A stretch of DNA of 64,000 bases from assembly GCF_945859705.1 (NCBI RefSeq), contig NC_079134.1, positions 34,114,576 through 34,178,575 on the forward strand. Reading direction: 5' to 3'. Positions 25,068-37,249 of this stretch are shown in pieces; positions within the stretch are counted from its first letter, which is position 1, and the number at the start of each line of letters is the position of its first letter. This stretch comes from Episyrphus balteatus. Taxonomy: Eukaryota > Arthropoda > Insecta > Diptera > Syrphidae. A program made the position numbers and the translations under genes. The notes beneath the pieces are model-generated. The model saw only the letters and a list, made by a program, of their open reading frames with translations, had not been told where the DNA came from and made no database searches.

Positions 25068-25165
25068 TGTGAAGCAGTAACGTGGGAAGGTTATGATCCC
25101 CTCGACATCGAGATCATAACAGCGCCGAGAAAAAAAGGAAGAAGAAGAAGATAAGTTCCGGAAGG
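24414..25165 (+). mobile_element. 5'-truncated RTE-type non-LTR retrotransposon with 15-bp target duplication
   Basis: The 15-mer ATAAGTTCCGGAAGG occurs at 24414-24428 and again at 25151-25165. Between them (24429-25150) is the 3' end of a LINE: coding sequence for the C-terminal part of a reverse transcriptase (FKYLGSMINNEG, LYTAVVRPALTYGSQCW, LRMTAGVTKLDRIRS, then a GRPKNSW segment), a short 3' UTR, and a GAAGAAGAAG tail. These motifs are typical of RTE-clade and related reverse transcriptases. The polymerase core is missing, so this is a dead-on-arrival copy. Confidence 0.85.
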
Positions 25166-25625
25166 AAAATTGAAATTTTGTGTTTTGGGCCGAAATGAGC
25201 AGTAACTACGTGTTTTGCTCAAAAACGGCTCTTAGGATTTTGATTAAATTAATTGATCTTATTAATCGGTTTGTAGTTAAAAATGTTAATGATAGCAGCC
25301 ATAAAAAGATTGGCTCATTAGCATTTTGTTGTTCACTTAAAATCCTATAAATGCTCGACAGATTTTATGTCTGGGCTAGGCAAAAGCAACATCCCTAAGA
25401 TATTTGGAAGTTTTCCACGCAGTGAAGTGATGATCGAACGTAATCATTCAAAACAACGAATTCTTTTCCAATAAATCGAGCATTAGCATCTATCCTAAGT
25501 GAAATCACCTTAATTTACCACCAAATGACAAAAAAACTACACTGAGGAAAAAAACGCAACGTAAAATGTAATATGGTCAACGTTGATTTACCGTTGAAAA
25601 AACTAACATGAAACATCTTTAAATT

Positions 25626-26304
25626 AAAGGAGAATGGGCATTTTGGACGTTGAGCGGCCATTAATAAAATTGGTATAAAATGAAAGAACTATAACTTAGG
25701 AAAATCTTTTACTATGTACGTTTTGCTGTTTTGCATTAAGAATGCAAGATATTGCAATATTAGTTTTGTTAATGCATTGTGCAATGCATGAAGGACAAAT
25801 TGAATTATATTTTTATTTTTAACATAAAATATGATGCTCTGTCATTTTCCCTGAGTCTGAAGACATTAATCTTGAAAATCCGACTAATAAAACTCATATT
25901 ATTAGATTTTTAGGACAACCACTTCAAGATTTTGTTCGAGTTTTCAAACAATTCAAACTAGCAAAAAATTCAACAGCAAAACTTTTAAAATAGGCTTAAA
26001 ATTGTTGTTTTAAAATGCTTATAGTTTAGGTTCTAGTGGTTGGATATTCAAGATTAAGGTCATCAGACTCAGGGAAAATGACAGAGTATCATATTTTGCA
26101 CTTAAAATACACATTAAAGTTATGACATTGAGACAATCTATATAAAGTGTTTAGTGCAAAAATGCATTATATCCGTTTTTGAAGAACGTCACAAGGATAA
26201 AACTTCTGCAATATATATGTAAGACTTATTTATATCAAAAATTAGCAAATTCATTCCTGGCCGCGTAACGTCCACGTTCCATACAAACTTGCCCATTCTC
26301 CTTT
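25626..26304. mobile_element. MITE, AAAGGAGAATGGGCA family, copy 1
   Basis: AAAGGAGAATGGGCA at 25626-25640 and its exact inverse at 26290-26304. Inside, paired segments such as GACTCAGGGAAAATGACAGAG recur inverted, giving a partial fold-back. A second, shorter family member is at 51459-51880. Confidence 0.75.
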
Positions 26305-26378
26305 GAAACAAATAAAAAAAAATTCAATTTTTGTCGCACTTTAGGTTTTGTTGCATTTTATCACCTTAATTTTCAACA

Positions 26379-26453
26379 GTGAGATAGCACGTTGGTAAAG
26401 CATTCGCCTAGAGACCCAAGAGTTGTAGGTCCAATCCCCAGTGGCTGCCAATT
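26379..26453 (+). other. tRNA-like segment with A and B boxes, decayed
   Basis: TAGCACGTTGGTAAAGC resembles a D-arm/A box, and GGTCCAATCCCC lies where a B box would be. A TTTTTT run follows within a few bases of TGGCTGCCA. The loop CTAGAGA could be read as an anticodon loop, but both the anticodon and acceptor stems have mismatches. It is probably a tRNA-derived relic serving or having served as a pol III promoter. Confidence 0.45.
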
Positions 26454-27307
26454 TTTTATTTTTTTTATTTAAATTGATGCTTTTTTTAAAAGTTGAAACA
26501 ACTTTGATTTAAGTATGTTTTGTAACTGTAAACCACTTTAAACTAACGATGTTCTACTTTGATTTTAAAATTTTCATCTTCAACGCAAAATCATTCCGAA
26601 AAATAGTTGAATTAACGTGGTTTTCGTTGATTTTAAGTTGTTTTTCCCTCAGTGTAGCTCGCTTTTACCTCCAATTTAAATGCCTCCTCATATACATAAT
26701 AACAGATGCTTCCTTTTTAGGCCCATTACAACTCAGTGAACATCGACTACTCGGCTGTTGGGAACACATTGTAATCGGCCCTTTCGAAAACGAGAGTTAA
26801 AAATTGGGTAGTTGGTGCTGGTTGTCAGCTGTGTGTGAAATCGGCACAAAAGCACTCACCAAGTCTGCTGTATACTCTTCATCTACGATTGCTTTAAAGC
26901 AAAAAAAAAATTATGGAGTTATACATGAAATTTTCTTTACCTTCAAAAAACACAAGTTCCGATACGACTTAAATTCGTAAATGCCTTCGTACACTCGGTG
27001 TTAACGAAGCACGAGCGGTATTTCGCAGAAAAAGAGGCAACGACACATTTTTTTGTGAATACAAGCTCACAAAGAAAAAGACGTATTGACTGTGGATTAA
27101 TTTTATATTAGATCAAAAGATGCAGATAGGAGTTTTAAAAATATTCAATTACCGTTTTTTGCTATGCAATAAAAAAAAATCAAATATTTTGATAACAAAT
27201 TAAAGAATGATATTGATTTCAGGCACATTTTCTTATTCCACAGAAAATGCTGTTATTAAGAATTAATGAATGTCTAAAAAAAAAAAATTTAAGTGGAAAA
27301 ATTTAGT

Positions 27308-27830
27308 AGGTAACCTACATTTTTACTTGCTCTATAGGGCAAGTATTGGTTTCGTTTCGAAAAAAAAATTTGAGGTTTTAATCAAAACCAACATTACGAT
27401 GTACGTCTGTGCGTCTGTCGGGTGTGCGTTCATCTGTACACATTTCCACAGCCTAAACGGGTGGACGGATTTTCTTCAAATTTGATATCTACAGATGATT
27501 TTTATGGAATTCTGAAAGTTGGTTTTTCTTTGTTTTTTTATATCTCGCTTAGAAAGTGTACCTCCCATACAAATTTTTCAATTCAAACCAAATAACTCAA
27601 AAACGACTCTAACGATTTTGATTAAACTTTGTAGACGTAATATTCAAAGCGATTGCAACAAAACTGCATTTTTTTTTTTTCTCAAAAAAGTCAAAAAAGT
27701 GTACCTCCCATACAAATTTTTCAAATTTTACCAAATAACTCGAAAATGGCTCTAACGATTTTGATTAAACTTTACAAACGTAATATTCAAAGCAATTGCA
27801 ATAAAACTGCATCTTTATAAAAAAAACCTT
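27308..27830 (+). repeat. Diverged relative of the GTCT dispersed element
   Basis: It repeats the order seen at 23097-24122: TTTTTACTTGC...TATAGGGCAAG, an ACATTACGATG core, a short GTCTGTGCGTCTGTC tract, CAGCCTAAACGGGTG, then TTTTCTTCAAA. After that comes an internal tandem pair of ACTCTAACGATTTTGATTAAA-type blocks (about 27600-27680 and 27745-27820). Sequence identity is clearly lower than between copies A and B. Confidence 0.6.
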
Positions 27831-29821
27831 TTATTTTTCATTTAACAAAATTTTGCCCCAAATGTCGGCTCTTCCCCAACATCAACAAAATTTCTTTAAT
27901 TTAATATAGAGACAGCCATTAAAATCTACAAGTAAACTAACGATCAAAAAATTTAAAACTTTACAGGCTCAAAGTTAATAAGTGTGAATAAATATGTTTT
28001 TTAATTTTTTTGGCATTAAACGTGTAAAGAGCGATTTTTGGAAAAGTCTGAAAAAAATGATTTTTTTAACAAGCTAAATCTCTAAAAATATAACAATTAC
28101 AAATCTGAAAAATGTTCACATGATAGCTACACTTATTTAATTTGAGCCTGTAAAGTTTTAAATTTTTTGAACAAATGGTTTGGCTGGAATTTAAAATTGA
28201 TCGAACAAGGTATAAGAAACCCCATGTTATTCCCATAAGAAACTTCAACCGCTTGGCGGCACGGGTTAGAATTAAGTTAGATACTTGAAACTTAGGGAAT
28301 ATTTTTTTTAGTTTATTTTCAGCCATATAAGATCCTAGGAGCATAGAAATTCTAGTTATTTTAAAATAACGAACACCCTATTGTGCACCTTGCTATTCAC
28401 ATCATGAAAAGCCACATTTTCTATTTACGAAAAAGTAGCATAGATTCCGCAGATTTGGTCAAATTAAAAAAAAAAAAATAAGCCAATTTGTGCCTAAATA
28501 CATATTCTTTCCGAATATAACCTTACTTTATTTTTTTGTTTTTTTTTATTTTGCCAAAAAAATTGGGTAAAGTTGAAAAAATTGAGAAAAAAATCACTTT
28601 TTCAAGATTTATGGGATAAAACCCTACACTTAATTTGTTTAAACAACAGACTTATATATATCATTCAAAAGGTCTGGAAATCCTCTTTCCAAAAACATGT
28701 AACATATTTAGAATTGTTAAAAAAATGACTGACACATTGGTAGATTACATCGTAAAGTCTGTAAAAATGGTTTTTTGTAAATTAAAAAAAAATGGAGGGT
28801 TCCAAAAATATAACAAAAATATTTTTATGCATTATTCGACCATACGAACAACCTACACTATTTAATTCGTCGGGTGTATTTTCAGTGTTGCACCGTGTTA
28901 TTTTCTGTTTAGACTCAGTAGTAGGTTAGGTACCTACTCTGTCTTCTTTTGAACCCTTGACCCTTACTTGAAATGATCGCTGATTCAAATAATTTAGTTT
29001 GTTTAATGTACTTTACGTACTTTTTTTTTGGAAATTACAATGTTATCTATGAATCAAACTATGTTTATGTTTACCCAAAAAAATTAAAAGGCATTGTACT
29101 TTTTTTTTGAAGAAATCATAAAAATACTTCGAAGAATTACGTATTTATCATTCAAATCATATATAAATTATAAAATCTTCCTGATTCGACCTTATCGTGT
29201 CTTATCATAAAAATACCTACTAAAAACCAACCATCCAAAAAAAAAATTATTTCAATAATTCTTATACCGGAAATACCTATGCTAAATGAAATTAAGAGAA
29301 AAAACAAAAATTTTAATTCACATTTCTCAAATTGAGTGACTTTTATTTTTCTTCGTTAGCATGTTACTCATGAGTGTGTTTTGGTTAAAGTCCGAAACCG
29401 TATCTATAATTGAACATTACGTTTCAATTTTATTCTTTGCGATAGGCTCATATCAATATGGTCAAAAGTATAATTTAAATATTTTATCTTTTTGGTTAGG
29501 GTAGCTATACAAGTAATCTTGATGCCTAGAGAATTTTTTTTTTCTTTCTTTTATATGTATATAAAAAAAAAAAAAACATTTGTTTCTTTTCTTTCATTAT
29601 AAGTTTCGCGATTTCGTTTTCGTTTAAATGAAAACCGGCAAAAAGCGTAAAATCTAAATATACAGATAAAAAAATTAAAACAAAAAAAAATTGTGACAAT
29701 CGCGACTGCGCCAAAAGAACTTAGATCTTCTAGTCGCGCTAAATTTATTTATTTTTAAATAAAAACAAACGATATACACAGTTTTTAGCAACAAAGACCA
29801 GAGGTAGTCTCTTTTTTACTC
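27831..29821. other. Non-coding, no gene recognised
   Basis: AT-rich sequence upstream of the candidate promoter at 29822. Small ORFs (28066-28344, 28635-28865, 29526-29714) have no recognisable family and are not called. Confidence 0.5.
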
Positions 29822-29860
29822 AGTTAACAAGCGTAACGCATCATTTGCGGGATTTCAAGA
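29805..29860 (+). promoter_or_regulatory. Candidate dorsal core promoter with TCAGTT initiator
   Basis: ACTCAGTTAAC contains the fly initiator TCAGTT (A at 29822). GGATTT at 29850-29855 is one base off a downstream promoter element and lies at about +29. The same spot contains GGGATTTC, a half-match to a kappaB site, so autoregulation is conceivable. Sequence after it has the A-rich, AUG-poor look of fly 5' leaders. Based on motif reading only. Confidence 0.35.
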
Positions 29861-30179
29861 CAGGCTGTCGGTTGTATGGAGAATTCATTATTTTTAAAAA
29901 ATTAAATTAAATTAAAATAAAAAATAAGCAGCAACAAAAAAAAATGTGCTTAAATTATATAATTTGCTGTAATTATATTTAAAGTGCAATAAACAATAAA
30001 CAAACAAAAAAACTTGATAATGAGAAATAAAAATATTTAAAAAGTGAAAAAAAAGAGACTGTTCGAACACAAAAAATATTTAAAAAAGAAGTTAAAATAT
30101 AAAAAAACCCTTGCAAAAAAGATATTTCATCTTTAGAAAAGTTTAAAAAATCAATTTTTTGATCAATTTTCGTGTAAAA
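29822..30179 (+). other. dl: Candidate non-coding 5' exon of dorsal
   Basis: From the initiator at 29822 to a consensus donor AAA|GTAAGT (intron from 30180). It is A-rich with GTGAAAAAA-type runs common in fly leaders. Spliced to the exon at 37762, the frame is closed by an upstream TAG, so translation would start at MMQQ (37776). No alternative start codon is imposed. Confidence 0.35.
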
Positions 30180-33100
30180 GTAAGTAACAAAATAATTCAA
30201 AACACGTTTCTTTTTTTTCTATAATTTCATTTTAAAATATTCAGTCCTTGTGCAAAAATAGTTCAAAGCCATTTTCAATATGTATACGACAAATTTTTAA
30301 AAATACTTTAAAATTGATTTAGTGCGGTTCTTAGAACGATATGTTCATAAATTAAGCTTTTTTTATTCTGTCTGGAATTTTGAATTTTCATGCGTGGGCA
30401 TAGTGGATGCTGCAATATTTTACCTTCAAGACAAAAACTATTTAAAGATTTTTTTTGCTAAAAGTTATAAGTTCCTCAGAAATGTATGTTTTTTGCTTTT
30501 TGATTCAGCTATTCGATACTAGATGTCGTTGTTTCTTAGTTTTTTTATTTCTATTTTCTTGGTTCTTAAAATTTTTGATGTTGCAGAACTTGCTGCAACT
30601 GACTTTCATTTTAATTATTCTTGTTGTTTTCATTTAAATTTGTTTATATTTTTATTTATTTATTTATTTATTTTTTTTTTAATTTGAAGGTTGTCTGTAT
30701 TTAAATAGAGCCAATATTTTGTTTACTTCTAACAAAATACCTTTGTTGATAAAAGAGGTCATAATTATTGATTACAATCAACTATGTTTTGTTTTTGTTT
30801 CATTTTCAAACCTGGCAAAAGTTTTGATTAATTCGCCTGCTCTCATTTTTGGGTGTTGAATAAGAAAAATTCTGATCCAACTGCTAAGGAACAATATTTA
30901 TTCTATCCCAAAATTAAGTTAGAAGAGATTTGGAAGAATTTCAAAAATTCTTTGTTGTTTTTTTTAGTTTTATCTATATTATATAAATTATTTTTTATTT
31001 ATGTTACTTTTCTAAGCTGTCCTGTTATGTGCAAGTTTCTTTAATAAATTATATTTATTACAATTATAAAAAAATAATAATATTACCAGGAAAATAAAAT
31101 TGCCCTAATATTTCTCCAACATCTAATATTTGTTTAAATGAACACAAACACACTATGAATTAGTCTGCGATATTGAAAATGAATCACATGCAATCTTCTT
31201 AGACTGCTGTTACAAATGATGACTCCTTTTCCATAATTTATTTTTTTCATTTAAAAATTTTGCCCACTCATTTCTGTCTCACTATTGTTTGTTTTCAAAA
31301 ACAATCTTCAAGCAACAATGTAACTAAAAGTTCTGTTTCATATCAAACACATCCATTTATAAGTAGATGTACTCATACCAAACTTAATTTTCATGATTTA
31401 GAAAACAAATTTGGCAGGTTAATACATACTTTGTTTCAATCAAAAATTTACAAAGACATTTAATGGTATTTTAGCAGACAATTTAAAATTCACAGAAATG
31501 TTGAACTTTACTCTCCGGTTAAAATATGTATATTCAAAATTGTTTGGTACTAAATAATTTATAAAGCAGTTTTGAGCAACTTTTTGGAACCAAAGAATAC
31601 TTTTTTTTTTTTGAATTTTTGACGTATGCAGAACCGTTGTAATAGAACTTTGTGATATATTTGAACTATTGATTACAAATTTTGAAACCAGTTTTTAATC
31701 AATCTATTTTAGAGTACCTACCACTCTTTTATATGAACTTAATTAGTTAAAAAATTCTTTTTAGTTTCATTCATTTAAGTTTACTGAAGAACATTTCGAT
31801 AATGCTATTATAATAATTATTTGAGAAATTGAGAGCAGGAGTGGAGTAACTGTTCATAGTTGAACAGCAAAAATAAAAAAAAAATAAAAAAAAAATACGT
31901 ATACGCCACAGTGACCGTTCAAGTTTATTAGCTTAAAAAGTAAATATATACAACAATTTCCAACAAAATCACTTTATGTATATTTCTTGATCACTATTCA
32001 AGAGTCTATATATATAAAAAATTAGTCATTCTAACTTTAGGGGTAAATGGAACCCACATAATGACTGTTTGTTTTATGTATCTTTAAACATATTCAACTA
32101 TGAATATGTTGTTTAAACAAAATAATGCTATAATTTCTGCCCGATAAACTTACAAGTTTGTGCTCAAGATAGTTTATTTAGGTTCCTAATTTTGGTCCTG
32201 AAGTAACAACAAGAAAAACCTTTTTCTGCATTTTTTAAATTAAAACAAATATTTATTTTAATTTTCATTCTTCATAGCAACATTGACTTTAATTTTCAAT
32301 GAACAAAAAAAAAATAATAAAAAAATCGATCTTCAAACATACAACTTTTACCTACGTCATATACGACCTTTATTCAGACGCTTGCAGAAAAAAAAAATAT
32401 ACACATTAACCAAAAGCTTTGCAAATATATTAAATTTTTTTTTTTTTTTTTTCTTTTTCACCATGAGTTTATTTATCGTTTGATTTTAAAAATAGCTGCA
32501 GACGTTTAAAAATGTCTAATATTTTATTTTTTTTATAAAATTAAACTTTAGTTTTAAAAGATATAAATTATGATGTTTGAGCATACAAAGTTGTGAAAAA
32601 AAGATAAATGTAAATTTTGTAGGTACAAGTACTTTTTTGCTTTGATGTTTTTTTTTTTTTTGTTCAAGAAAAAAAAAACATTTGTTTTCTTTATACTTTG
32701 CTCAGTTGGGCGCCGACACTCATTGTTTAACGCCTTCAATTATATTTTTTTTATATAAATACTTTTCAATTTTTATTTATTTCATTTTTTTTTAATTTGA
32801 AAAGTAATTGTTTGGCTATCTTTATAAAAGCTTTAAATTTCAAATTTTTATTTTAAAATGTTTAACTAAAATCATATAAATAATAAAAAATTTTCACAAT
32901 TTTACATACAAAACAATGCAAAAATTATCTCAAAAACTATAAAATTTAATTTAAAACAAATTTTCAAGTGAATAAATGCATTTTTATGATTCACAATATT
33001 ATCTCGTCCAGACGAGAAAATGAAAATTTCATTAAACAAAACAGAACAGTAAATATTTATTACTAAACCTATGATTCAACTGGATGATTTTTTGCTATCG

Positions 33101-33214
33101 GTCGGTGGTAATAAACAAAAGAAACTTGAAAAAAGTTGGCAGTGTTTGAAAATTAAAAATCAAAAATCTTTTGAAACGTGTGGACCGACCTAATCAAAAT
33201 ATTTGTCTATAAAA
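30180..33214. other. Intron-like AT-rich sequence
   Basis: No gene recognised. A TTTA/ATTT microsatellite-like stretch lies near 30640-30680. At 31895-31930 is an inverted copy of the GACGTATGCG-type repeat end that recurs at 33975-34018 and 54296-54332. Confidence 0.5.
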
Positions 33215-33308
33215 ATGATGATGATGACATTGTCTGGGTCGAAATTCAGAGTATCTCCGTCAGCCGCCGCCGCCATTGCCACCGCATCAAATCATCTTAA
33301 GAGTTTAG
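33215..33308 (+). CDS. dl: Candidate alternative first coding exon of dorsal
   Basis: Four consecutive ATG codons open a frame MMMMTLSGSKFRVSPSAAAA and on through IATASNHLKSL to a donor TTTAG|GTAAAC at 33308. The phase (one extra G) joins exactly to the 37762 exon: ...LKSL-VDVLK-MMQQSE. The exon is a GC-richer island (GCCGCCGCCGCC) in very AT-rich DNA, which favours constraint. It would give a Dorsal form about 35 residues longer than one starting at MMQQ. No promoter is confirmed; TATAAAA lies at 33208-33214, too close to the ATG to be its TATA box. The open frame and donor are seen; use in dorsal is inference. Confidence 0.4.
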
Positions 33309-33858
33309 GTAAACCTACGCAATTTTAAGTCTTAATGGTCACAAATTATTACGTGTTAAAATCTGTTTTTCGTCTTTTTCTCGAGACAGTGTATCAAATT
33401 TTTTTTTCTCTCCAAATTAATGGTCTGTCAAAAGTCTGCTGGTGCAAAAAATAAAAAAAAAAAGTATATAAAACAAAAACACAAAATCCTTTTTGCTACC
33501 CAAGATGAAATGTTTTTTCACCAGCCAGACTTTTATTTCTACTGACGTCATTGTTTCCGGATAAGATGCCAGCAAGATAATTTTATTTTCAAAATATAAT
33601 TATGTATATCTGATGTATGTACCAGATGAATTTTCAGCAGCATTTTAGCCATATGATATTTACAGAACTGATTGAATATTGGCAACAGATGAAATGGAAT
33701 TAAACACTTGAAAAGTATGAACAGAAAGAAGGACATGTAATGTAAAAGCAAAAGTAAATGCACTGCAATTAACAATCCAAATAAAGTTTAAAGACAGAAG
33801 ACAAAATCAAACGAACCTTAAAAAAACAATAACTGCATAAGTGTGCTTCTCCGTTAAT

Positions 33859-33952
33859 AGCTGCGTTCCTTTGAGAACATTTATCTACTGCTAGTACTTT
33901 AAACTACTGTAAGTACTTAGCAGTAGATGAATACTCCCAAAGGAACGCAGCT
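33859..33952. mobile_element. Short MITE, AGCTGCGTTCC family, copy 1
   Basis: 94 bp. AGCTGCGTTCCTTTGAGAA at the left and its inverse at the right, with a second inverted pair (ATCTACTGCTAGTACTT) near the centre, so nearly the whole element folds. Related copies are at 45462-45622 and 57908-58052. Confidence 0.75.
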
Positions 33953-34018
33953 AATATTAACTTAATGAGTTTATAAACTTGAGCGGTCACTGTGACGTAT
34001 GCGTAACCTTTTTTTTAT

Positions 34019-34449
34019 AAGGAGTTCCTTGGTGACGATTCTTTGACCTTTCAAATGATTTATTTGATCACGATCACGAGAGCGGTTGGCTCTCTGAGTC
34101 TGCCAATGTAATTATATAAAATTAAATTTAATTGATTTCAACTGGTAAATTTGCAAGAGTTTCTTTAGATCTTGGCTTTTTGGAAATCCGTAAAATTTTA
34201 AACAGTACAAATTGTCTTGTTTATAAACATTTTGCTTATCTTTTCTTATTTAACATTGATAAACGTCAACTGGGTAAAGCATACCCTCGTCATATTGGTC
34301 AAATCGAATACCAATTTTTAAATTTCCTGTTTCAAATGAAGTACGAATAAAATATGGCTCAGGTCCAATTTATTCGCACTCCATTCAAAGTCATATGCGA
34401 TTTCAGAGATTTCTCATTTTAAATGGAGACGTTGAATATAATGGAGAGT
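34019..34449. other. Non-coding, no gene recognised
   Basis: Intron-like sequence between repeat elements. The ORF at 34132-34350 has no recognised family. Confidence 0.4.
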
Positions 34450-36239
34450 CAACGGCGTATACAGGAGGGGGGGGGGGGGTCACGGGGTCATGACCCCCAC
34501 AAGAACTCAAAACTTAAACAAGAAATTTGTATGTGATTTGCAAAATGTCGAAGTTTTAGAACATGAACGAAAATGAAAAGTGAAAAACTTTTTCGGTATT
34601 TAAACCAACTATTTTCCTATATTTTGGGGATATTTTAAGCAACCGTTATGCTGGAATAGGATTTTTTTGATTCGTTCGATAATATAAGGCATTGATAGGC
34701 TACAAGTTAAGCTGTGTTGTAGAGTTTTGTATGGATTTAAAATCCAAATATTTTTTTAATTTTGACTAAACCGATAAAATAGATAAGAATATAAGCAAGC
34801 TTGTCTAAAGGCAAATTAAATATTTAAGCAAGCTTAGATCACTTAAAATATCCTTCGGTCAATTTAAGAAAATCTAATAAATATAACTGAATATGTTTTA
34901 TATTTTAAACCGCCGATAAATACCTCAAAGCTGACGAAAATTGTAAAATCCTTAGTGAGTCATCCAAAGCATTTCTTTAATTAGTATTGGCGTTTGAAAT
35001 TTCGAAAAAATATCTACCCTAAAACTAGCATAATTTTGTTTAATATTTTGTGGTACGACAAAAATATTGTTTTGTCTTTACTATTTTCACAGAGGTACCT
35101 ATTTGAATCCTGTAACCCCCTCGTTTTTAAAAAAAAATAAAAATTCGCGTACAATTTTAAAACAAAATTTAAAAAAAATTATATTTTCAAACACAATTTT
35201 TTTGGAAAAACTTTGCGATTCGTTTGCCTGAGTTTAGGAAGACAATTAATTCGAAAGTTACCAGTGTTATTAAATTAAAATGATTTTTATTTTAACTTAT
35301 AAAATAATTCTGTTGAGTTGTTTAAAGGCAAATTATTGAATCGAAGGACTTGTACATTACTAGGGATGGGGTTTCCATGCAAATGCATGTTTTTTTAGGA
35401 ACACCTTGGAAGCATGGCAACGAAGTATGTACACGAATCAGGATATTTCCTTTAAAATGGCCATCAATCGTTAGTGCATATTTTTGCATATTTTGCGTTT
35501 ATTAGCAATTTTTTTTTTACATATTTTGACAAATTTTGAAAATAAATGCATGTTTTTCGTGCATATTTTCGCAAAATTTGGCAAAAATAACGAAATTTCT
35601 CGCTTAAAATTTTTGACTAAAAGTGACTGAAAGTCAATTGGAAAAAAGTCAAAAAAGTAAGCAAATGCTGTGCAAAACTGGCAAATCAACGTTGTCCAAA
35701 CTCATAAAAAACACGCTCAAATTATAAATTGGATTATATAAGAGTAAATTTTCGCCAATTTTATTTATTTTTTTTTAAAGAAAATCCCAATATTTCCAAA
35801 AAGTTACATCTTTGAACTCGGAAATGGTTTTGTATATAGATTTCATAAAAGTTACGTAAAATCTTTTTATAATTTTTTAAAGAAATATTGATATTTTACA
35901 AATTCATGTGGCTGGCCTTAAAAGCATATTTAAAATGCATATTTTTTTTAAGAGTATATTTTGAGCGCATAATTTTCGTTTTTAAGTGTATGAAAATCCT
36001 ATCCCTATACATTACACTGTACTTTAAGGACAGGATGGTCTTAATTGGTTAGACTTAAAGTTGAACCCTAAACAAAAGCAAACGAATCACACAACGTTTT
36101 TGTTTGGTTATTCTTAGAACTCTTCGGAACTGCTCGATTCCATATGCAAAACTAACAAACTTTAATATTTTTAATTCAAATAGCATATTTTCAAGTTTAT
36201 GCCTACTATCAAAACTTTTGTAAAAAAAAATTTGGCATT
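34450..36239 (+). mobile_element. hAT-like non-autonomous element, copy 2 (3' truncated)
   Basis: Begins CAACGGCGTATACAGG followed by a G-run and GGTCATGACCCCC, matching the right end of the element at 410-3246 in opposite orientation. Homology continues through AGAACATGAACGAAAAT and GAATCGAAGGACT, and resumes after a nested insertion to TTTATGCCTACTATCAAAAC and TTTGGCATT at about 36239. There it stops, about 40 bp short of where the other terminus should be. It lacks the TTAA element and MITE present in copy 1. Confidence 0.7.
35361..36007. mobile_element. hAT-type MITE nested in the hAT-like copy 2
   Basis: Starts TAGGGATGGGGTTTCCATGC and ends, inverted, TAGGGATAGGATTTTCATAC. The 8-mer TACATTAC lies on both sides (35353-35360 and 36008-36015). 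The subterminal parts carry repeated GCATATTTT/GCATGTTTTT motifs, usual in hAT ends. Its host is identifiable because copy 1 at 410-3246 runs uninterrupted here. Confidence 0.8.
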
Positions 36240-36690
36240 GTAGTAGAAAATCTATAAAGCTCTAGGAGTTTATTAAAAAGGATGTTATGATCAATGGTAG
36301 ATTATCTGCAATTGAGACTTACAGGGCCTTAAGAAAGGCTCTTTGGTCTGAGATAGTTTCCATTTGAACCCATTTTCTTTATTTATTTTAAAAGTCCTTA
36401 CTTCTCTTCCCGGTTATAAAAATTGGTTTTCTTTTGTATATGTGATACCCAGAAGCGCGGAGTTTATGAAGAAGATCTATGATTTCTTACAGAAGCAACA
36501 GTAACATCTGTAAGGGCTTTATTTAAACAAAATTGTTTGTAGAGATGTAAAATTGTAAATTGTAAAATGCTATGTTATTTAAGGCAAAGAACCTTGATAT
36601 CTCATAAGTTTCGGCAGACTTTACTGTATTGTCAGAAAGTACTTCCAGGGTATGCCTGTCATTGTACAATCATCTCCTTAGAAGAAATTA

Positions 36691-36756
36691 ACACACATTG
36701 TTCACATTTGGGGCTATAGCCACTTAGCTATGAATGAAAAAGCCGATATCCAGGTT
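36691..36756 (+). pseudogene. Relic resembling an RNase H domain fragment
   Basis: One frame reads THIVHIWGYSHLAMNEKAD, recalling the W-x-PGHSGI-x-GNE-x-AD motif near the C-terminus of retroelement RNase H domains. No longer intact frame surrounds it. Probably a decayed non-LTR retrotransposon piece; a chance match is possible. Confidence 0.35.
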
Positions 36757-37249
36757 GTGTCGTTAATGAATTATAACTTAAAAAGCTTTCTTTATTCATT
36801 AGGTAGCCTCTATTGTTATAATATCAAGTTTAATAAAAAACAACATCTCACTATATTTGTTGACATTGACTTTTTAAAACAAGTTACAAAATCAAACAAT
36901 TAACTTAATGTTTATGCGTCAAAAGACATGATTGGCAATTACAAACCGTTAGCGTCTTTTCGAAATATTTAATTATTTAATTTTTTTGTATTTCTTCATA
37001 TTATATGTATGTATTTTTTTTTTTTTAATGAACATACAATTAATGCGTGATCAGTCTCGACGAGCCGCGACCGACTACCTCCTAACTCTTCCCCAAACCC
37101 GCTCTCCTACTGTATGATTGCCTCTATTTCGAGCCTAAAACGTCATCTTTTTTATCGAATAGATTGAAAGATACACATTAACATCACCCAAAAACACAAC
37201 ATTTCTGCCGTCCATTGATTGTCTCCTAGAAGTTGTTGTGAGGTGTGTT

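Larger units (their letters stand above)
25538..26656. mobile_element. Terminal-inverted-repeat element carrying a tRNA-like segment, copy 2
   Basis: The left end TACACTGAGGAAAAAAAC and the inverted right end TTTTTCCCTCAGTGTA (to 26656) match. Removing the nested element at 25626-26304 leaves about 440 bp, close to the 434 bp of copy 1 at 13621-14054. It carries a tRNA-like stretch (about 26379-26453) followed by T-runs. The two copies share end motif and layout but little other sequence that I can see. Confidence 0.6.

Noticed and set aside
37051..37056. TCAGTC initiator near CGAGCCGCGACC as a core promoter
   Set aside because: No downstream element at the correct distance; kept only as part of the general proximal promoter region.
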